Shown here piece after piece: positions 1 through 11,033 of a stretch of 64,000 nucleotides of DNA. Under the pieces are notes generated by a model that was not told the DNA's origin, did not search any database, and saw only the letters and a list, made by a program, of their open reading frames with translations. The position numbers and the translations under genes were made by a program. The stretch is from Bathynomus jamesi (Eukaryota > Arthropoda > Malacostraca > Isopoda > Cirolanidae). The stretch's first letter is position 1; every line of letters begins with the position of its first letter. The stretch spans positions 210,001 to 274,000 of the forward strand of contig JAJOZX010003310.1 in NCBI GenBank assembly GCA_023014485.1. Reading direction: 5' to 3'.

Positions 1-635
1 CAATTCATTTTGCAGAAATTCTAGGTAACTTTGTCTTGTAAGACGATTCTCTAAAGTAACAGAGCCAATCAGCTGATCATCGATGATACTGCACCACATA
101 TTGGCAGAGAAGCGATGTTGAAAATTTGTTTCCACAGTGGCATTTGGATTTTCGTCTGACCACCGATGAGAGTTACGAGTGTTGTTGATACCGTCACGGG
201 TGAAAATAGCTTCATCGGTAAACAGTATTAATCGAAGCAATCGGCGATTAGCATTTACCCAATGATAAAATTCCAGTCTCATGACAGCGTCTCCTGGTTG
301 AAGGTGTTGTACACGCTGTACATGATATGGATGCAAGCCTTCCTCACGTAATGTTCGCCATACTCTTTTGTGTGGTACACCGAGACGTGTAGAAATTCTT
401 CGTGAGCTAGTAGTAGGACTACGCTCTACCAACTGATGAATGTTTTCCACTTCATCCACATCTTGTTGACCTTCACGTTCAGATGAAACATGAGCGCTGG
501 GAAGTGTACCAATTTCACGCAATGTGTTGAAAACCCTGGTAAACACTCTTCGATCCGGAATTCTGCACTTCCATCGCAAAAACCGTAGACATACACCATA
601 TCTGCATATTCAGCATGTGTGAAGGTGTGTGGCAT
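1..635 (-). pseudogene. Rosa/DUF4817-type mariner transposase, decayed, C-terminus outside window
   Basis: The N-terminus reads MPHTFTHAEYADMVYVYGFC, matching the DUF4817 helix-turn-helix block typical of these arthropod transposases. Downstream the minus strand, in shifted frames, gives blocks such as RWSDENPN, ANMWCSIIDDQLIGS and YLEFLQNEL, the usual sequence between the first and second catalytic aspartates. Several frame changes lie between the N-terminal block and the catalytic core, so it cannot make a functional protein. The second and third catalytic aspartates would fall before base 1. The start was chosen at the Met before the DUF4817 block; an upstream in-frame Met at 659 is less like the family. 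Confidence 0.7.
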
Positions 636-900
636 TCTTAACACTGCTTCAAACACCAAACAATGTCACTCACAACAGTCAGCTGTCGATTGGCTTATGT
701 TACATGCTTACATTACAGCTTACATGGTTCAAGGTTATAGGGGAGGGAAGGGGGAGGAAGAGCTGCGCGCGCATCAGATTCAAACAGCTCTATCTCCGTA
801 ACCATTCAGAATTAGACACATGGTCATATGAAATTTTTTTCTCACAATGACCGATACTATCACCTCCCAAAGTATTGACCTTTTCTCCTGAAACACCCTG
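1..900 (-). mobile_element. Mariner-superfamily (rosa/DUF4817-type) transposon, cut by window start
   Basis: The outer terminus is seen at 900, reading inward on the minus strand as CAGGGTGTTTCAGGAG, followed outside by TA. The remaining TIR and the C-terminal part of the transposase lie beyond the window start. The element sits inside a LINE reverse transcriptase fragment whose reading resumes at 901, so it landed at a TA within that older element. The CAGGGTG terminus is shared with other rosa-type elements here (12744, 47210 and the 27691 MITE). Confidence 0.75.
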
Positions 901-1262
901 TATATATCATCAGGTCCAGTAGCTTTATTTGACTTCAGTGTATGAACCACATGCCTAACGTCGGCCTTCCTAAAACAAATTTTATGAAGAATGTTTGAGT
1001 TTACAGTATCTATAGAGTTAAAAACAGAGTTATTAAAATTTTCTTCAGTAAAAACAACTAAAATAATCATAAAAATACCAACAATATCCTCATCATATCC
1101 CTTCATGTTGGCCAATTATATGATGTTTTCTATTATTTATAAAAACTAAAGAATTTCTTTGGGTCCCTACTGCTATATCTAGTTAGTACTATTTCACTCT
1201 AGCTTTTGCTCTTCTTAATCAAACTTTGTCTAACAATCTCAATTAATCTTTACCAGCTCTTA
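901..1262 (-). pseudogene. LINE reverse transcriptase fragment, interrupted by the transposon at 900
   Basis: The minus strand carries VRHVVHTLKSNKATGPDD, the start of a non-LTR reverse transcriptase domain (KAxGPD motif), stopping exactly at the transposon terminus. Further upstream, DPKKFFSFYK in another frame matches the linker before the RT domain in CR1/jockey-like elements. Only this linker-to-RT segment survives and frames are broken. The clade cannot be decided from so little sequence. Confidence 0.6.
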
Positions 1263-1312
1263 ACGACTTTACCCCTCACTGGCCAGTCGTCTGACTGACC
1301 AATTAGGCCTAT

Positions 1313-1597
1313 ATTGTTGAACAGAGAATGCTCCACGTGCTAGGCATCGACGGCGCCTTCCTGTCCCCATACCCAGCGGAGTGGCCCAGTGACCCAAGGT
1401 ACGCCGCCGCCGCGCGCAGGGTGGCGAGTCTCCGCATCACTAACGACTTCGCCGAGCGCGGCGTCGCTATGATGCAGGACTACAACCTGCCACTGACAAA
1501 GGACGAAGACTAGCTTCAGTTCCTCCTCCAGGTCGTCGAGGCGCACCGCCAGCGCTACCCTGACCCCCGCAAGTCCACCATGACTTCTGCAAACTAG
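1313..1597 (+). pseudogene. Fragment of a repetitive arthropod protein family of unknown function
   Basis: An open stretch reads through LHVLGIDGAFL, then NDFAERGVAMMQDYN and TKDED. An in-frame TAG at 1511 follows, and the frame continues with FLLQVVEAHRQRYPDPRK to a stop at 1597. I recall a multicopy block (ND-AERGVALIQ-YN, TKDEEQ-QFLLQVV, HR-RYP) annotated as uncharacterised in arthropod and cnidarian genomes. I cannot verify this here and assign no function. The sequence is far more GC-rich than its surroundings. The TAG replaces what is usually a Glu or Gln codon. No TIRs were found around it. Confidence 0.4.
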
Positions 1598-1944
1598 GCA
1601 ACAATGAGTGGGAGATGGGCGCCCATGAGACCCCCTCCCCCATTGAGAGGCTAATACTCGAGTAGAGGGGGACCTAGTATACAATTCAACTACAAAGTAC
1701 TGACATGCCGAAGATATCAGTTCCATCCAACGGCATTCCGCAACGACAATTTTCAAAAAACGTACCACACACTCTCCTATGATTCACCCGGGGGAGAATA
1801 CAAAAGTACCCGGGGTAAATAGTAAAAATTATGCGATCGTCTCAAACTTTACAGGGTTAGTTTTAATAATTATTCGCACAATATCCGAGGGTGCATTCAT
1901 AAAAATCGCAAAATTTTAAATTTAAGCCCAAATAAGAACAACCG

Positions 1945-1945
<1 letters not shown>

Positions 1946-1987
<42 letters not shown>
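1946..1987. repeat. (AT)n microsatellite
   Basis: Uninterrupted AT dinucleotides. The IYIYIY peptides it encodes in either strand are artefacts. Confidence 0.95.
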
Positions 1988-1988
<1 letters not shown>

Positions 1989-3111
1989 CTTTAAATCAGC
2001 ACTATAGCTACTAGTCTTTACATATAGTTTTACATATAGTTTTACATATATAGAATTTTTACATATATAATTTACATATAGGCTATGCAATGATGGATAA
2101 CATAAATGGTAATTAGAAGATCCTTGTAGGCCTACAAACATAGAGGCTAGTGTCTTATTTATGTAACCCCATAATTACATTTATATGCTGAATCAAATGA
2201 TTTTTCATAGTTTTAGTAAAAGTTTAACCATTAGATATATAATTGGGTCTCAGGTAGATTGATGGCGATGGAGTTATCAATTAATGTAAAATCTTCAGTG
2301 ATAGTGGGTAATTCATTATCTAATAGGCTTGTCGTCAATACCCTTTTTAAAATTCATAGTGAAGTGCTATTTTTATGTTCAGTCTATCCATCCAAATATA
2401 AGAAACCTATGTTATAATTGAGATAATTACAAGGAGTTACAAGGACAAGAGGAAGCCTCAAAGACCTTCTGGCCCACTCTGGGGCAGCCTACCATACCTG
2501 AGATCAGACAGTTAGTTACTCACACTGTAAAAGATTTCTGATACCGATATAGCTATACTAATTTCAAACATTAAACTGATGGTGTTAATTACGTACTTGA
2601 AACATTAAAACTCTGTTCTTTGCTACAAAAATCTTCTTAATTTTAATGTTTGAAAGTGATGACTTTAATTACGACTTGAAACATGATGTAGACATTCAAA
2701 CCCAGGTAATGATTTCTACCCCCTTAAAATATTTTGGTTGAATTAAGGAATCCATGAAATAATTAACGTCTCCAGGTTTCAATTGCTAGAAAATAGCTAA
2801 TAATATTGATTTTTAATAGGGCTTACTCAGTTTTCCATTGTCTCCGATAAACTTCTGTATTAAACACTTTCCTCAACTTTCTCTTCATGCTGTGTCTTCT
2901 TTATAGAATAACCTTTCAGCTCATTGTTAGAAATACCATGACTTGTGTACATTTTGAATAGTATGGAAAAGTGAGTATCCGGAATTGGCTGCCTGAAGCA
3001 CTGAAAGTTTTAAACTGCAACTTTATACTTAGACAAATTGGGCTTCTCATCAGTGGTTGCAATTAAAACCAAGCATTGAATGTATGCAATTATTAATGGT
3101 AACTTAAAATA

Positions 3112-3116
<5 letters not shown>

Positions 3117-3142
<26 letters not shown>
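3117..3142 (+). repeat. (GT)n microsatellite
   Basis: Uninterrupted GT dinucleotides in AT-rich DNA. Confidence 0.95.
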
Positions 3143-3143
<1 letters not shown>

Positions 3144-3906
3144 GTTATCTAAATAATATCTCTGTCATGTTTCTAAAAATCTCTCGTATGTTTCTTTTAT
3201 TTATTTTTTTTTGCAGAGAATTGCTTTCATTGTATGCTTACTCTATAGTGGAAAACTTCCATTTGAAATAATAACTTTGAATAAATAAATAAATAAATAT
3301 ATAAATAAAAAAAAATACATGCAGTATACAGTATATATGAAAAACGATATCAGGAAAATATAGCTTATGACTTGTCTCACCATGGTAGGTACAGGCGGTC
3401 ATGCTTTCCAAATGAAGGGTTTGTTATCTTTGTTATCTTTTGGGGTTACACTCAAGAACTTCAAAGCTTATGGTAATGTTTCAGAGCCCCTGAGATTTTG
3501 GAGATGATTAAACATATATCTAGTGTTATACTATAGTTAACGCAGACCATAAATAGGCTATATTTGTGGTGGTAGCTAGTAAACAGCTGATTTCTTTTAA
3601 ATGCTTCTGCTGAAGAGGGAGTAAAATTTACAATTTCAAGATCTGCTTTTCATGGAGGTAGAAGATACCCTCAAATTATTCAAGATTGGCTCATTATTAA
3701 CTATTGGACCAGTAAATACGGTACCGTTTGATTTTTATATACTGGTTTAAAATGCTTTTAATTTATATATATTTGGTTAAATTCGTTAGCTTTGTGATTT
3801 AAAAAGTCTGTTGTCTGATGCTTTAGGCAAGATTCACCAACTGTAGCAGTGAGACCTGTTAGTATGCTATAATTAATTTTTTATAAAGAGACAGGACCTA
3901 CTAACC

Positions 3907-4097
3907 CAGGGGTCACCAACCTGGGCGGTAGTGCCCACTAGTGGGCTCACATTAAAGGTAATTAAACATTTATTTAATTATTTATTTTATCGATTATGTT
4001 GATTTATTCTTTTTGATCTAAGGTGGGCGATAAGCTTTTTTAATTTTCAAAAAATCGTAAAAGTGGGCGGTGAACAAAAAAAGGTTGGTGACCCCTG
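3907..4097. mobile_element. hAT-type MITE, 191 bp, perfect 8-bp target duplication
   Basis: Ends are inverted copies of CAGGGGTCACCAACCT, and the element is flanked on both sides by TACTAACC (3899-3906 and 4098-4105). Eight-bp duplications and CAGGGG termini are hAT hallmarks. The interior is AT-rich with no ORF, so it would depend on a transposase made elsewhere. Confidence 0.88.
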
Positions 4098-4105
4098 TAC
4101 TAACC

Positions 4106-4757
4106 CTTCAATTAATTTAAGTGCTGGTCCTTTGAAATAATTTATTAAATAGCTAAGTTTATCAACATCAGAAATATAGTTTTTATTCCCAATCAAACTA
4201 AAGGTGTTGATTTCCTTCTAAAACCATTAAATGATCTTGTTATAACTCCTTTCTGACAGCCTTTTTTTGTTTAAGGGATGCTAGCTTATCTATGTTAATT
4301 GTATGCTTATGAGGCTCAGCCATAATTATGAAAAAGAAAATTAGGAAGGAAAATATTGAAGGCTAAATTGAAAGAGTGAACTTAAATATTGAAAGTTGTG
4401 AACAGCAGGCAGTGTTTATTATTTTTCCAAGCCTAAGGTAGGCCTAACAACAGGATTACCCTATTACCTGCCCTATGAAGGCCGAATGGCAAATGGTGTA
4501 ATTCTATGCCGTAAGTGAGGTGACTTTGGAGGAAATTTGGTAGGCTCCCTCGTTTTCATATGGAACGCGTCCAATGCTGCAATGTTTCTTGTAAATTATG
4601 GATGTCAAGAAGTATGGAAATGTGTTTGCATGGGTGTGTCAAAAATGATAACTATTTTAGGAAATTATTAAGAAGAAATAAACCCAGATCAATAAATAAA
4701 TAAATAAATAAATTTCAGTGTCTAAATTACCATATATATATCACATATATGTATATA
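4106..4757. other. Non-coding stretch, nothing recognised
   Basis: AT-rich sequence with an (AAAT)n run near 4690-4712. No supported coding frame. Confidence 0.5.
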
Positions 4758-5691
4758 TCGGGTGGCCCAAAAAAAACGCCTTAAGATTTGAACATCAATA
4801 ACTTCAAAAATATGCAGTTCACATTTCCAAAATTTACATAACTTTTACCTCCGTCTATTGATAAAATAAGCCATCATAAAAATTTCAGACCTCTACATAA
4901 AATACTTTTTCCACAGCTATGGGAACAATGAGGTATGGTGGAAAAAAACGAATATCATAAACTGAAAATTTTTTATTATTCACATCTTATCAACAAATAT
5001 GATCAATATGTCCGCCGTCCTGCTAACAAACTAATCTTAACCTTTTTTTCCACGACATGATACATTTTCTGATTTCTGCTAATGTTATTTTGTCCCAACA
5101 TTCGAGTATTTTTTTTCTTTAATTGCATTTCTGTAAACTTTTCTGTTTGACCTTCATAAATCTTCTCTGCTAGAGTGTTCCATATGCAATAATCCATGGG
5201 ATTGCAATCGGTGATTGCCGGGGCTAGTCGTTTTTCCAATGAAATTGACTACATTCTGTTGTAGATAATCCTGTGTGAACTTGCTAGTATGAGCTGTAGC
5301 ACCATCTTCTTGGAGTATGAAATCGTTCCCACACAGACAGCGATAATTATACAAAAGATTCTCCTCTAAGAGATTTACATAGGCTTAGCCTATATCATCT
5401 GACGTTTTTCAGAGACTAACAGATTATCTATAGGCTAAGGAAACTACTACAAGTCTTAGAATAGTTGCCAGGTACAGCTCTATACATTTTGGATTTATGA
5501 TATTCATTTTTTTCACCATACCTCATTGTTCCCTCAGCTGTGAAAAAAGTATTTTATGTAGAGGTCTGAAATTTTTATGATGGCTTACCAATAGATTGAG
5601 GTAAAAGTTTTCTAAATTTTGGAAGTATGAACTGCATATTTTTTAAGTTATTAATGTTCAAATCTCAAGGCGTTTTTTTGGGGCCACCCGA
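4758..5691 (-). mobile_element. Mariner-like element (maT/DD37D type) with ~200-bp TIRs
   Basis: Terminal arms of about 200 bp (4758-4960 and 5493-5691) are inverted copies beginning TCGGGTGGCCC, bounded by TA on each side. Between them lie the last third of a transposase on the minus strand and little else, so this is an internally deleted, non-autonomous copy. Confidence 0.85.
5003..5354 (-). pseudogene. maT-like mariner transposase C-terminal remnant
   Basis: Two overlapping frames carry the catalytic core: FILQEDGATAHTSKFTQDYL with the second Asp, then TDCNPMDYCIWNTLAEKIY with the third. The two Asp codons lie 112 nt apart. An intact DD37D spacing would need 114, so a net 2-nt loss explains the frame change. 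The C-terminal tail runs to a stop at 5003. The N-terminal DNA-binding domain and the first Asp are deleted. Assignment to maT rather than another mariner lineage rests on the inferred 37-residue spacing. Confidence 0.65.
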
Positions 5692-5784
5692 TATAAGGAG
5701 GGGAGAAGAGGGGCAACAAGCTTGACCTTCGTGAAATGAGGAATCATCGCATGGAACCTTTGTAAGGTTGAAAGGTATATAATT

Positions 5785-5991
5785 GTAACCAACCATATAT
5801 GAAATCATCTAAGCTCCCACTATTTACCAAATTTTTATACTCTACAACTATCATAAAACAAGTATTCCTCTGCTCTGTTACAGTAACTTATTCTCACTTA
5901 ATGCCAATCCTTCAAGAATAATGGACTTAAACTGGAACTAAAGACATTTAGGACCTCTGTCATCCATTAATTTATTTACACAAAACATAAG

Positions 5992-6000
<9 letters not shown>
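5785..6000 (+). repeat. Left arm of long inverted repeat flanking the LINE
   Basis: This arm (from GTAACCAACCATATAT to AACATAAGAG) recurs as its reverse complement at 9304-9500 with minor differences. Both arms end inward at microsatellites: (CT)n on the left, (GA)n on the right. The original structure may have been arm-(CT)n-(AT)n-(GA)n-arm before a LINE entered the (CT)n. Confidence 0.85.

Positions 6001-6022
<22 letters not shown>
6000..6022 (+). repeat. (TC)n microsatellite at the LINE 5' junction
   Basis: A TC run directly abuts the first base of the LINE; another lies at its 3' end. Confidence 0.9.
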
Positions 6023-6046
6023 CACCTCAGTGACAAGGATAAAGGT

Positions 6047-6307
6047 GTGCTAGGCGCGCTGCTCGACCGGCACCTATACAGAATGGTGAGGTCGAGCCCG
6101 GGGAGAGATGACGGGCCCCCACCAGGAAGAGATGATCTTGAGCCGCTGGCGGACGTACCTTCAACTGAAGGGTACGTCCAGGTACAGTTGGGTGACCCTC
6201 CTTCCCCGTTGGAGGGGACTCAGCCTCCTGCGGAAGTTGCCCCCTCGTTGGTGAGGGGCTCTTCAACTCCCGACAGCCCTGGCTGTTCGGGAAACGGGTC
6301 GTGCTAG
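6047..6307 (+). pseudogene. LINE N-terminal proline-rich region (possible ORF1 remnant)
   Basis: An 86-codon frame rich in Pro, Gly, Ser and charged residues precedes the endonuclease frame and ends in TAG at 6305. It shows no CCHC knuckle, RRM or esterase signature. It may be the tail of an ORF1 or the start of the main ORF. It lies inside the element and just upstream of the endonuclease, which is the only support for its role. Confidence 0.4.
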
Positions 6308-7028
6308 GGGGCGGTCAGAATAGGGAAAGCTCCCTCCGTTCAATGCTTTTTAATGCTAGGTCGATTAGGAATAAGTTTTGCAAACTACGAGCGCTCTTAG
6401 CATCAGAATACCAGGATATCGTTGCTATCACCGAGTCCTGGATTCATACTGATCGTAGGGACTACGTTGGGGAGTTCGAAATTCCAGGGTATAGAATGTT
6501 TCGCAAAGACCGCACCCGTGGGGAGGGGGAAGGGGGGTACTAATATACGTGAGGGACACGTTGAGTCCGGTTGACTGCCAGTTCCGATCGGAACGGGAGC
6601 TGCTTGGCGTCGATCTGAACGTGGGAGGGACGAACTATAGGTTAATCTTGGTGTACAGACCTCCGCATCTCCTCCTCGAGGAGGATTCAACCCTGTACAC
6701 CGAACTCCGTAGCCTGCTAGGGTATAGGGTATGTGTAGTTTTAGGAGACTTCAACTGTCGCGGCATAAAGTGGGAAGACAGGACTGCTGATGCTGAAGGG
6801 AGGAGGCTAGTTGACTTTGCTGATGAGAACTTCCTCACTCAGTGGGTCAATGAGCCTACACGAGGCGAAAGCGTTCTAGACTTAGTATTCACGACCGAAG
6901 ACAACCTCGTCACTGGCCTCACCGTTGACGAATCGTTGGGCGGGAGTGATCACGGTCTGATTAGGTTCCGTGTCTGCGTCCCTCGGGTGAAGCGTAGTAA
7001 CTCGAGAGGCAGTAAGCTCGATTTGTAG
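6301..7028 (+). pseudogene. LINE APE-type endonuclease domain
   Basis: The frame carries the usual order: LFNARSIRNKF (catalytic Asn region), DIVAITESWI (metal-binding Glu), YRPP, VVLGDFNCRGIKWE, EPTRGESVLDLVFTT and GGSDHGLIRF. These are the conserved blocks of apurinic-like endonucleases that nick target DNA for target-primed reverse transcription. A stop at 6541 splits it into 6301-6543 and 6549-7028, and another stop at 7026 separates it from the RT. In SDHGLI the His is kept but the usual Arg is Gly. Confidence 0.8.
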
Positions 7029-9076
7029 CGGGCGGACTTTCTTAGCCTGCAGGATAGCGTAGGTGAGATGGGGTTAGAGGTCGGCGGCGATGTTGAGGGA
7101 GTGTGGAGTGCATTCCGGGACGAGTTTATGGTGCTGCAGTCTGCTGCCATACCTACAAAACCGGTCACCCCTACTTCAACGCAGCCTAAGTGGTTGAGTC
7201 GTGACATCGCTTCGGCTATCTGAAGTAGGAAAGCCGCGTATAGGAGGGCGAAGGCCAATCGTTCCCATGAGAACACCGAGGCGTATGTCCGCCTGTGTAG
7301 GGAAGTGAAGGCGAAGCTTAGGCTAGCGAAACATAACGAAGAACTACGGGTGGCAAGCCTCTGAAAGGAGTTCTTCAGTTTTGTTAATAGTAGAAAGCCC
7401 ATTAGAAGCATGATAGGTCCGTTAAAGGACCCCAGCTGCGTTCTGCGGACCTCCGACGCGGACATCGCTAATGTGCTTAATGAGTACTTTGCGGGAGTGT
7501 TCACCAGGGAGGACACCTGCGTCATCCCCGAGCCAGGCGTCAGGCACGAAGGTGCTGGCGTGGATAGTGTTCGGTGTACCACGACAGTCGTTGCCGATAG
7601 AATAGACAAACTGAGCGCGTTTAAGGCTCCTGGGCCAGACCAGTTCCTCCCCAGAGTGTTGCAGGAAGTGCGCGACCAGGTGGCTCCCCACCTGGCTACA
7701 GTCTTCAACAAATCGTTGGAGATGGGCCAGGTGCCTGGTGACTGGAGGGAAGTCAACGTGACCCCTATCTTTAAGAAAGGGGATCACGAAAGTCCAGGGA
7801 ACTATCGTCCCATTAGTCTCACTTCGGTTGTAGGTAAATTATTAGAGGGGATAATAGCGAATAGGATCGTTGACCATTTGGATTCCTACAAGCTGCTTGG
7901 GGACTCCCAACATGGGTTTAGACGGCATAGGTCGTGTGTCACCAACTTGCTCGAGTTTTTCCACTTCATGTTGAGTGAGTATGATAAGAGTAGGGCGATT
8001 GATATACTTTATCCCGACTTTCAGAAAGCCTTTGATAAGGTACCTCACCGCCGGCTAATGGCGAAAGTCCGCGCGCTGGGTATCGGTGGGGAAGTAGGTA
8101 GGTGGATTGAAAACTGGCTGAAGAATAGGCGGCAGAGGGTTGTAATTAAAGGGGTTAGTTCGGGTTGGGCCTCGGTCACTAGTGGGGTTCCTCAGGGTTC
8201 CATTTTGGAGCCACTGTTGTTTATCATTTATCATACATAAATGATATCGACGGTGGCATCGTCAGTCGGATCGCCAAATTCGCTGATGACATCAAGCTTG
8301 GGGCCAATGTTGGGACGCTCGAAGCGATCGAGCAACTGCGTGCAGACCTAGGTAGGATAGGAGAGTGGTTCTAAAAGTGGCAAATGCCGTTTAACTTGGG
8401 TAAATGCAAGGTGATGCACATTGGCTACGCCAATCCCAAGTCGGACTATTCGATGTTGGGGAGTAATATCGAGGCCACTGATTTGGAAAAGGACTTGGAT
8501 GAGCTAATTAGCAGCGACCTTAAGTTTACGAAACAGCGCGTAGAGGTGGAAAAGAAAGCCCAGAAGCTGTTGGGTTATATCAGGAGGCAATTTCAGTTTC
8601 GGAACAAGGAGATTGTGCTCTCTTTGTACAATTCCCTGGTTCGGCCGCACCTGGAGTATGCTGTGCAGTTCTGGTCGCCCTCTCTCAGGAAAGATATTGA
8701 GAGGCTGGAGCGAGTCCAGGCGAGGGCCACAAAGTTAATCCCTTCCGTTAGGCATATGGGCTACAATCGACGGTTACGCGCCCTGAACTTGTTTTCGTTG
8801 GAAACTCGGAGGCTGCGCGGTCAACTCATCGAGATTTTCAAGCTCTTACGCGGGTTCAACGATGTCGATTTTAGAAACATGTTTAGTTTAAATGATAACC
8901 CAACTCGCAACAATGGTTGGAAGTTGGATTTGAAACGGTTTAGGACTAGTGTATGTGGGAATTACTTTACGTATAAGATCTGTGACACGTGGAACAGGTT
9001 ACCTTCAGAAGTTGTGAACAGTTCTTCTGTGGATCTGTTCAAGAAAAGGTTAGACCGAATCTTGCACACTATTTGA
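7029..9076 (+). pseudogene. LINE reverse transcriptase and C-terminal domain
   Basis: After a linker with stops at 7221 and 7362, the RT starts near 7410 with FKAPGPDQF and TPIFKKGDHESPGNYRPISL. It continues through SQHGFRRHRSC, LYPDFQKAFDKVPHRRL, SGVPQGSI and FADD (near 8280). A frameshift near 8235 falls between motifs. The C-terminal part 8384-9076 has the thumb-like blocks NSLVRPHLEYAVQFWSP and RVQARATKLIPSV, ending WNRLPSEVVNSS and LHTI. The layout resembles CR1/L2-group elements. At least four disruptions make it inactive. Confidence 0.85.
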
Positions 9077-9175
9077 GGGTGACAGAATTTTTCCCTGGCA
9101 CCCGTTGCCATTGGTACCTCCTCGGTATGGGCCGCAAGGCCTTTTGAGGTACTACTTTTCCTTATAACTCCTTGT

Positions 9176-9500
<325 letters not shown>

Positions 9501-10025
9501 TTTGTTAAAAGAGCACTTTATTCATTTTATTGAAATATAGAAATCTTTTATGCAGCGGAATGTCTTTCTATACGATGTTGCAGAGTTTTTGTACGAAGAG
9601 GGAGGTTTAAGGCATGGATCTTGTTTTTAGACAACAAATCATGACTCTCAGTGGCCATACACATTTAATTTCCAGATTTTTCCATTATTGGAATTCGTTA
9701 TGAGCACATCTGTACAATCTAGTCTGAGGGGTAGTAACAATTTTCAAAGCCTGCTAGTGAAAAACTTCGATTTATATGTGTACTGAATATACTGTATCCA
9801 GATATCTGAATAGTTTGCAGTCCTCTGCCCATCTGCATAATAATTACGGCACGCAGTTGAAAGTTGCGCAGTGGTAAATTGTCGAGAAGAAATTATATTA
9901 AATGCCCTATTTCATTCATGTTCAGAAGTTATAATTCTACTACTACATTCAACGTTAATATGCTGAATTTCTAGAGACCAAATTAAGACCAATGAGTGTT
10001 AGAGTGTATATATATATATATATAT
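9501..10025. other. AT-rich non-coding stretch
   Basis: No coding frame or repeat structure recognised beyond a (TA)n tract at about 10005-10027 that borders the Penelope element. Confidence 0.5.
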
Positions 10026-10746
10026 ATGCTGCAAACCCACAAGGAAAAAAAAACGATTCCAAGGCCTTTCGTGTATTCAAAGCTACACCTCGTCAGGGAA
10101 TGAAGATAAAAAGCGAGATGCCCATAAATATATACAACGTACAGGAAAAACAAAACAATTAGCACATACTTAACAAGGGTTAATGAGAGGCAAAAGAAAT
10201 TTTAACATGATATCGTCAATTTTATACGTCCCCGCACTGTTATTGAAATTGTTTTTAAAATGAATAAATGCACATTCTAGAATATTTCTTTCTATTATAT
10301 CTCTGTTTTTAACAAGCGCTTTAGAACTATCCCACTTGATGCTATGGTTACATCTATACATATGGTTAAATAAAGCATTGGAAATATTAGCTGTTCTACA
10401 AGCATATTTATGCTGTTTTACCCTAATATCTAACGTTTTACCGGTTTGGCCTATATATACTGAGTTACATTGTGTACATCCGATCGAATACACACAACCA
10501 ACAACATTATCAGGGTTATTCTTTATTAGGCGTGATTTAACAGTATTATTATACTTAAAGATTGCATTAATGCCAATTGCTTTAAGTACAGTTGGAAGGT
10601 ATATATTTATGGGCATCTCGCCTTTTATCTTCATTCCCTGACGAGGTGTAGCTTTGAATACACGAAAGGACTTGGAATCGTTTTTCTTTTTCCTTGTGGG
10701 TTTGCAGCATTCATTCATTTCACGTGTTTTATTGTGAAATTCATCC

Positions 10747-10748
<2 letters not shown>
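10026..10748 (-). mobile_element. Penelope-like element, 3' part with an inverted partial copy, between (AT)n tracts
   Basis: The minus strand encodes a GIY-YIG domain (see next entry). The segment 10026-10136 on the plus strand is an inverted copy of about 110 bp from the element's own 5' side (10600-10710). Partial inverted copies and AT-rich targets are known habits of Penelope-like elements. The reverse transcriptase part is absent; the right junction passes directly into (AT)n at 10749-10774. Confidence 0.75.
10170..10748 (-). CDS. Penelope-like GIY-YIG endonuclease domain, 5'-truncated
   Basis: A 192-residue open frame. GIY-YIG core: VYSIGCTQCNSVYIGQTG (about residues 86-103), followed by LDIRVKQHKYAC with the catalytic-type Arg and a His, a further His-rich stretch (ALFNHMYRCNH) and a Glu in RNILECAF. 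The CxxC within the core plus the downstream His residues match the zinc-binding insertion typical of Penelope endonucleases. The first 35 residues come from the linker between RT and endonuclease. The listed Met lies at the truncation junction and is probably not a real start. It ends at a natural stop at 10170. The domain itself is undamaged but the element lacks RT here. Confidence 0.75.
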
Positions 10749-10774
<26 letters not shown>

Positions 10775-10777
<3 letters not shown>

Positions 10778-11031
10778 TTTGGAATATTGTTTACAAGTAA
10801 ATTTTCAAATTGCTCGTAAACTGGTTATTATGATACATATTTTAGACCCCTTCCCCATTAAATGTGTACGTTTTCGGTATGAGATCGTATAGAGAAAAGT
10901 GTTATTTGGTGTTACTTGGAGGGTAACGGAAGGAGATCGAATTTGTCGACCCTACTAATATTAATCAATTATCATATCTTACATATTATTCATTATTACA
11001 GTACTTTGAAATGAACTTTCAGAAACTTATA
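10775..11031. other. Short non-coding gap
   Basis: No feature seen between the (AT)n beside the Penelope copy and the mariner at 11034. Confidence 0.5.
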
Positions 11032-11033
11032 TA

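Larger units (their letters stand above)
1600..3898. other. AT-rich intergenic stretch, no gene seen
   Basis: No supported coding sequence was seen on either strand. It holds an (AT)n tract, a (GT)n tract and a (AAAT)n-like run near 3282-3312. Short open frames are shadows of the repeats. Confidence 0.6.

Noticed and set aside
1863..2141. Open frame with IYIYIY runs (likewise at 9983, 12654, 16938, 26773, 29523, 33604 and 58540)
   Set aside because: These are translations of (AT)n microsatellites, open in all frames by composition.
6403..7756. Several long minus-strand frames, up to 268 codons
   Set aside because: They run antisense to the plus-strand LINE, whose endonuclease and RT motifs are unmistakable; the minus frames show no motif.
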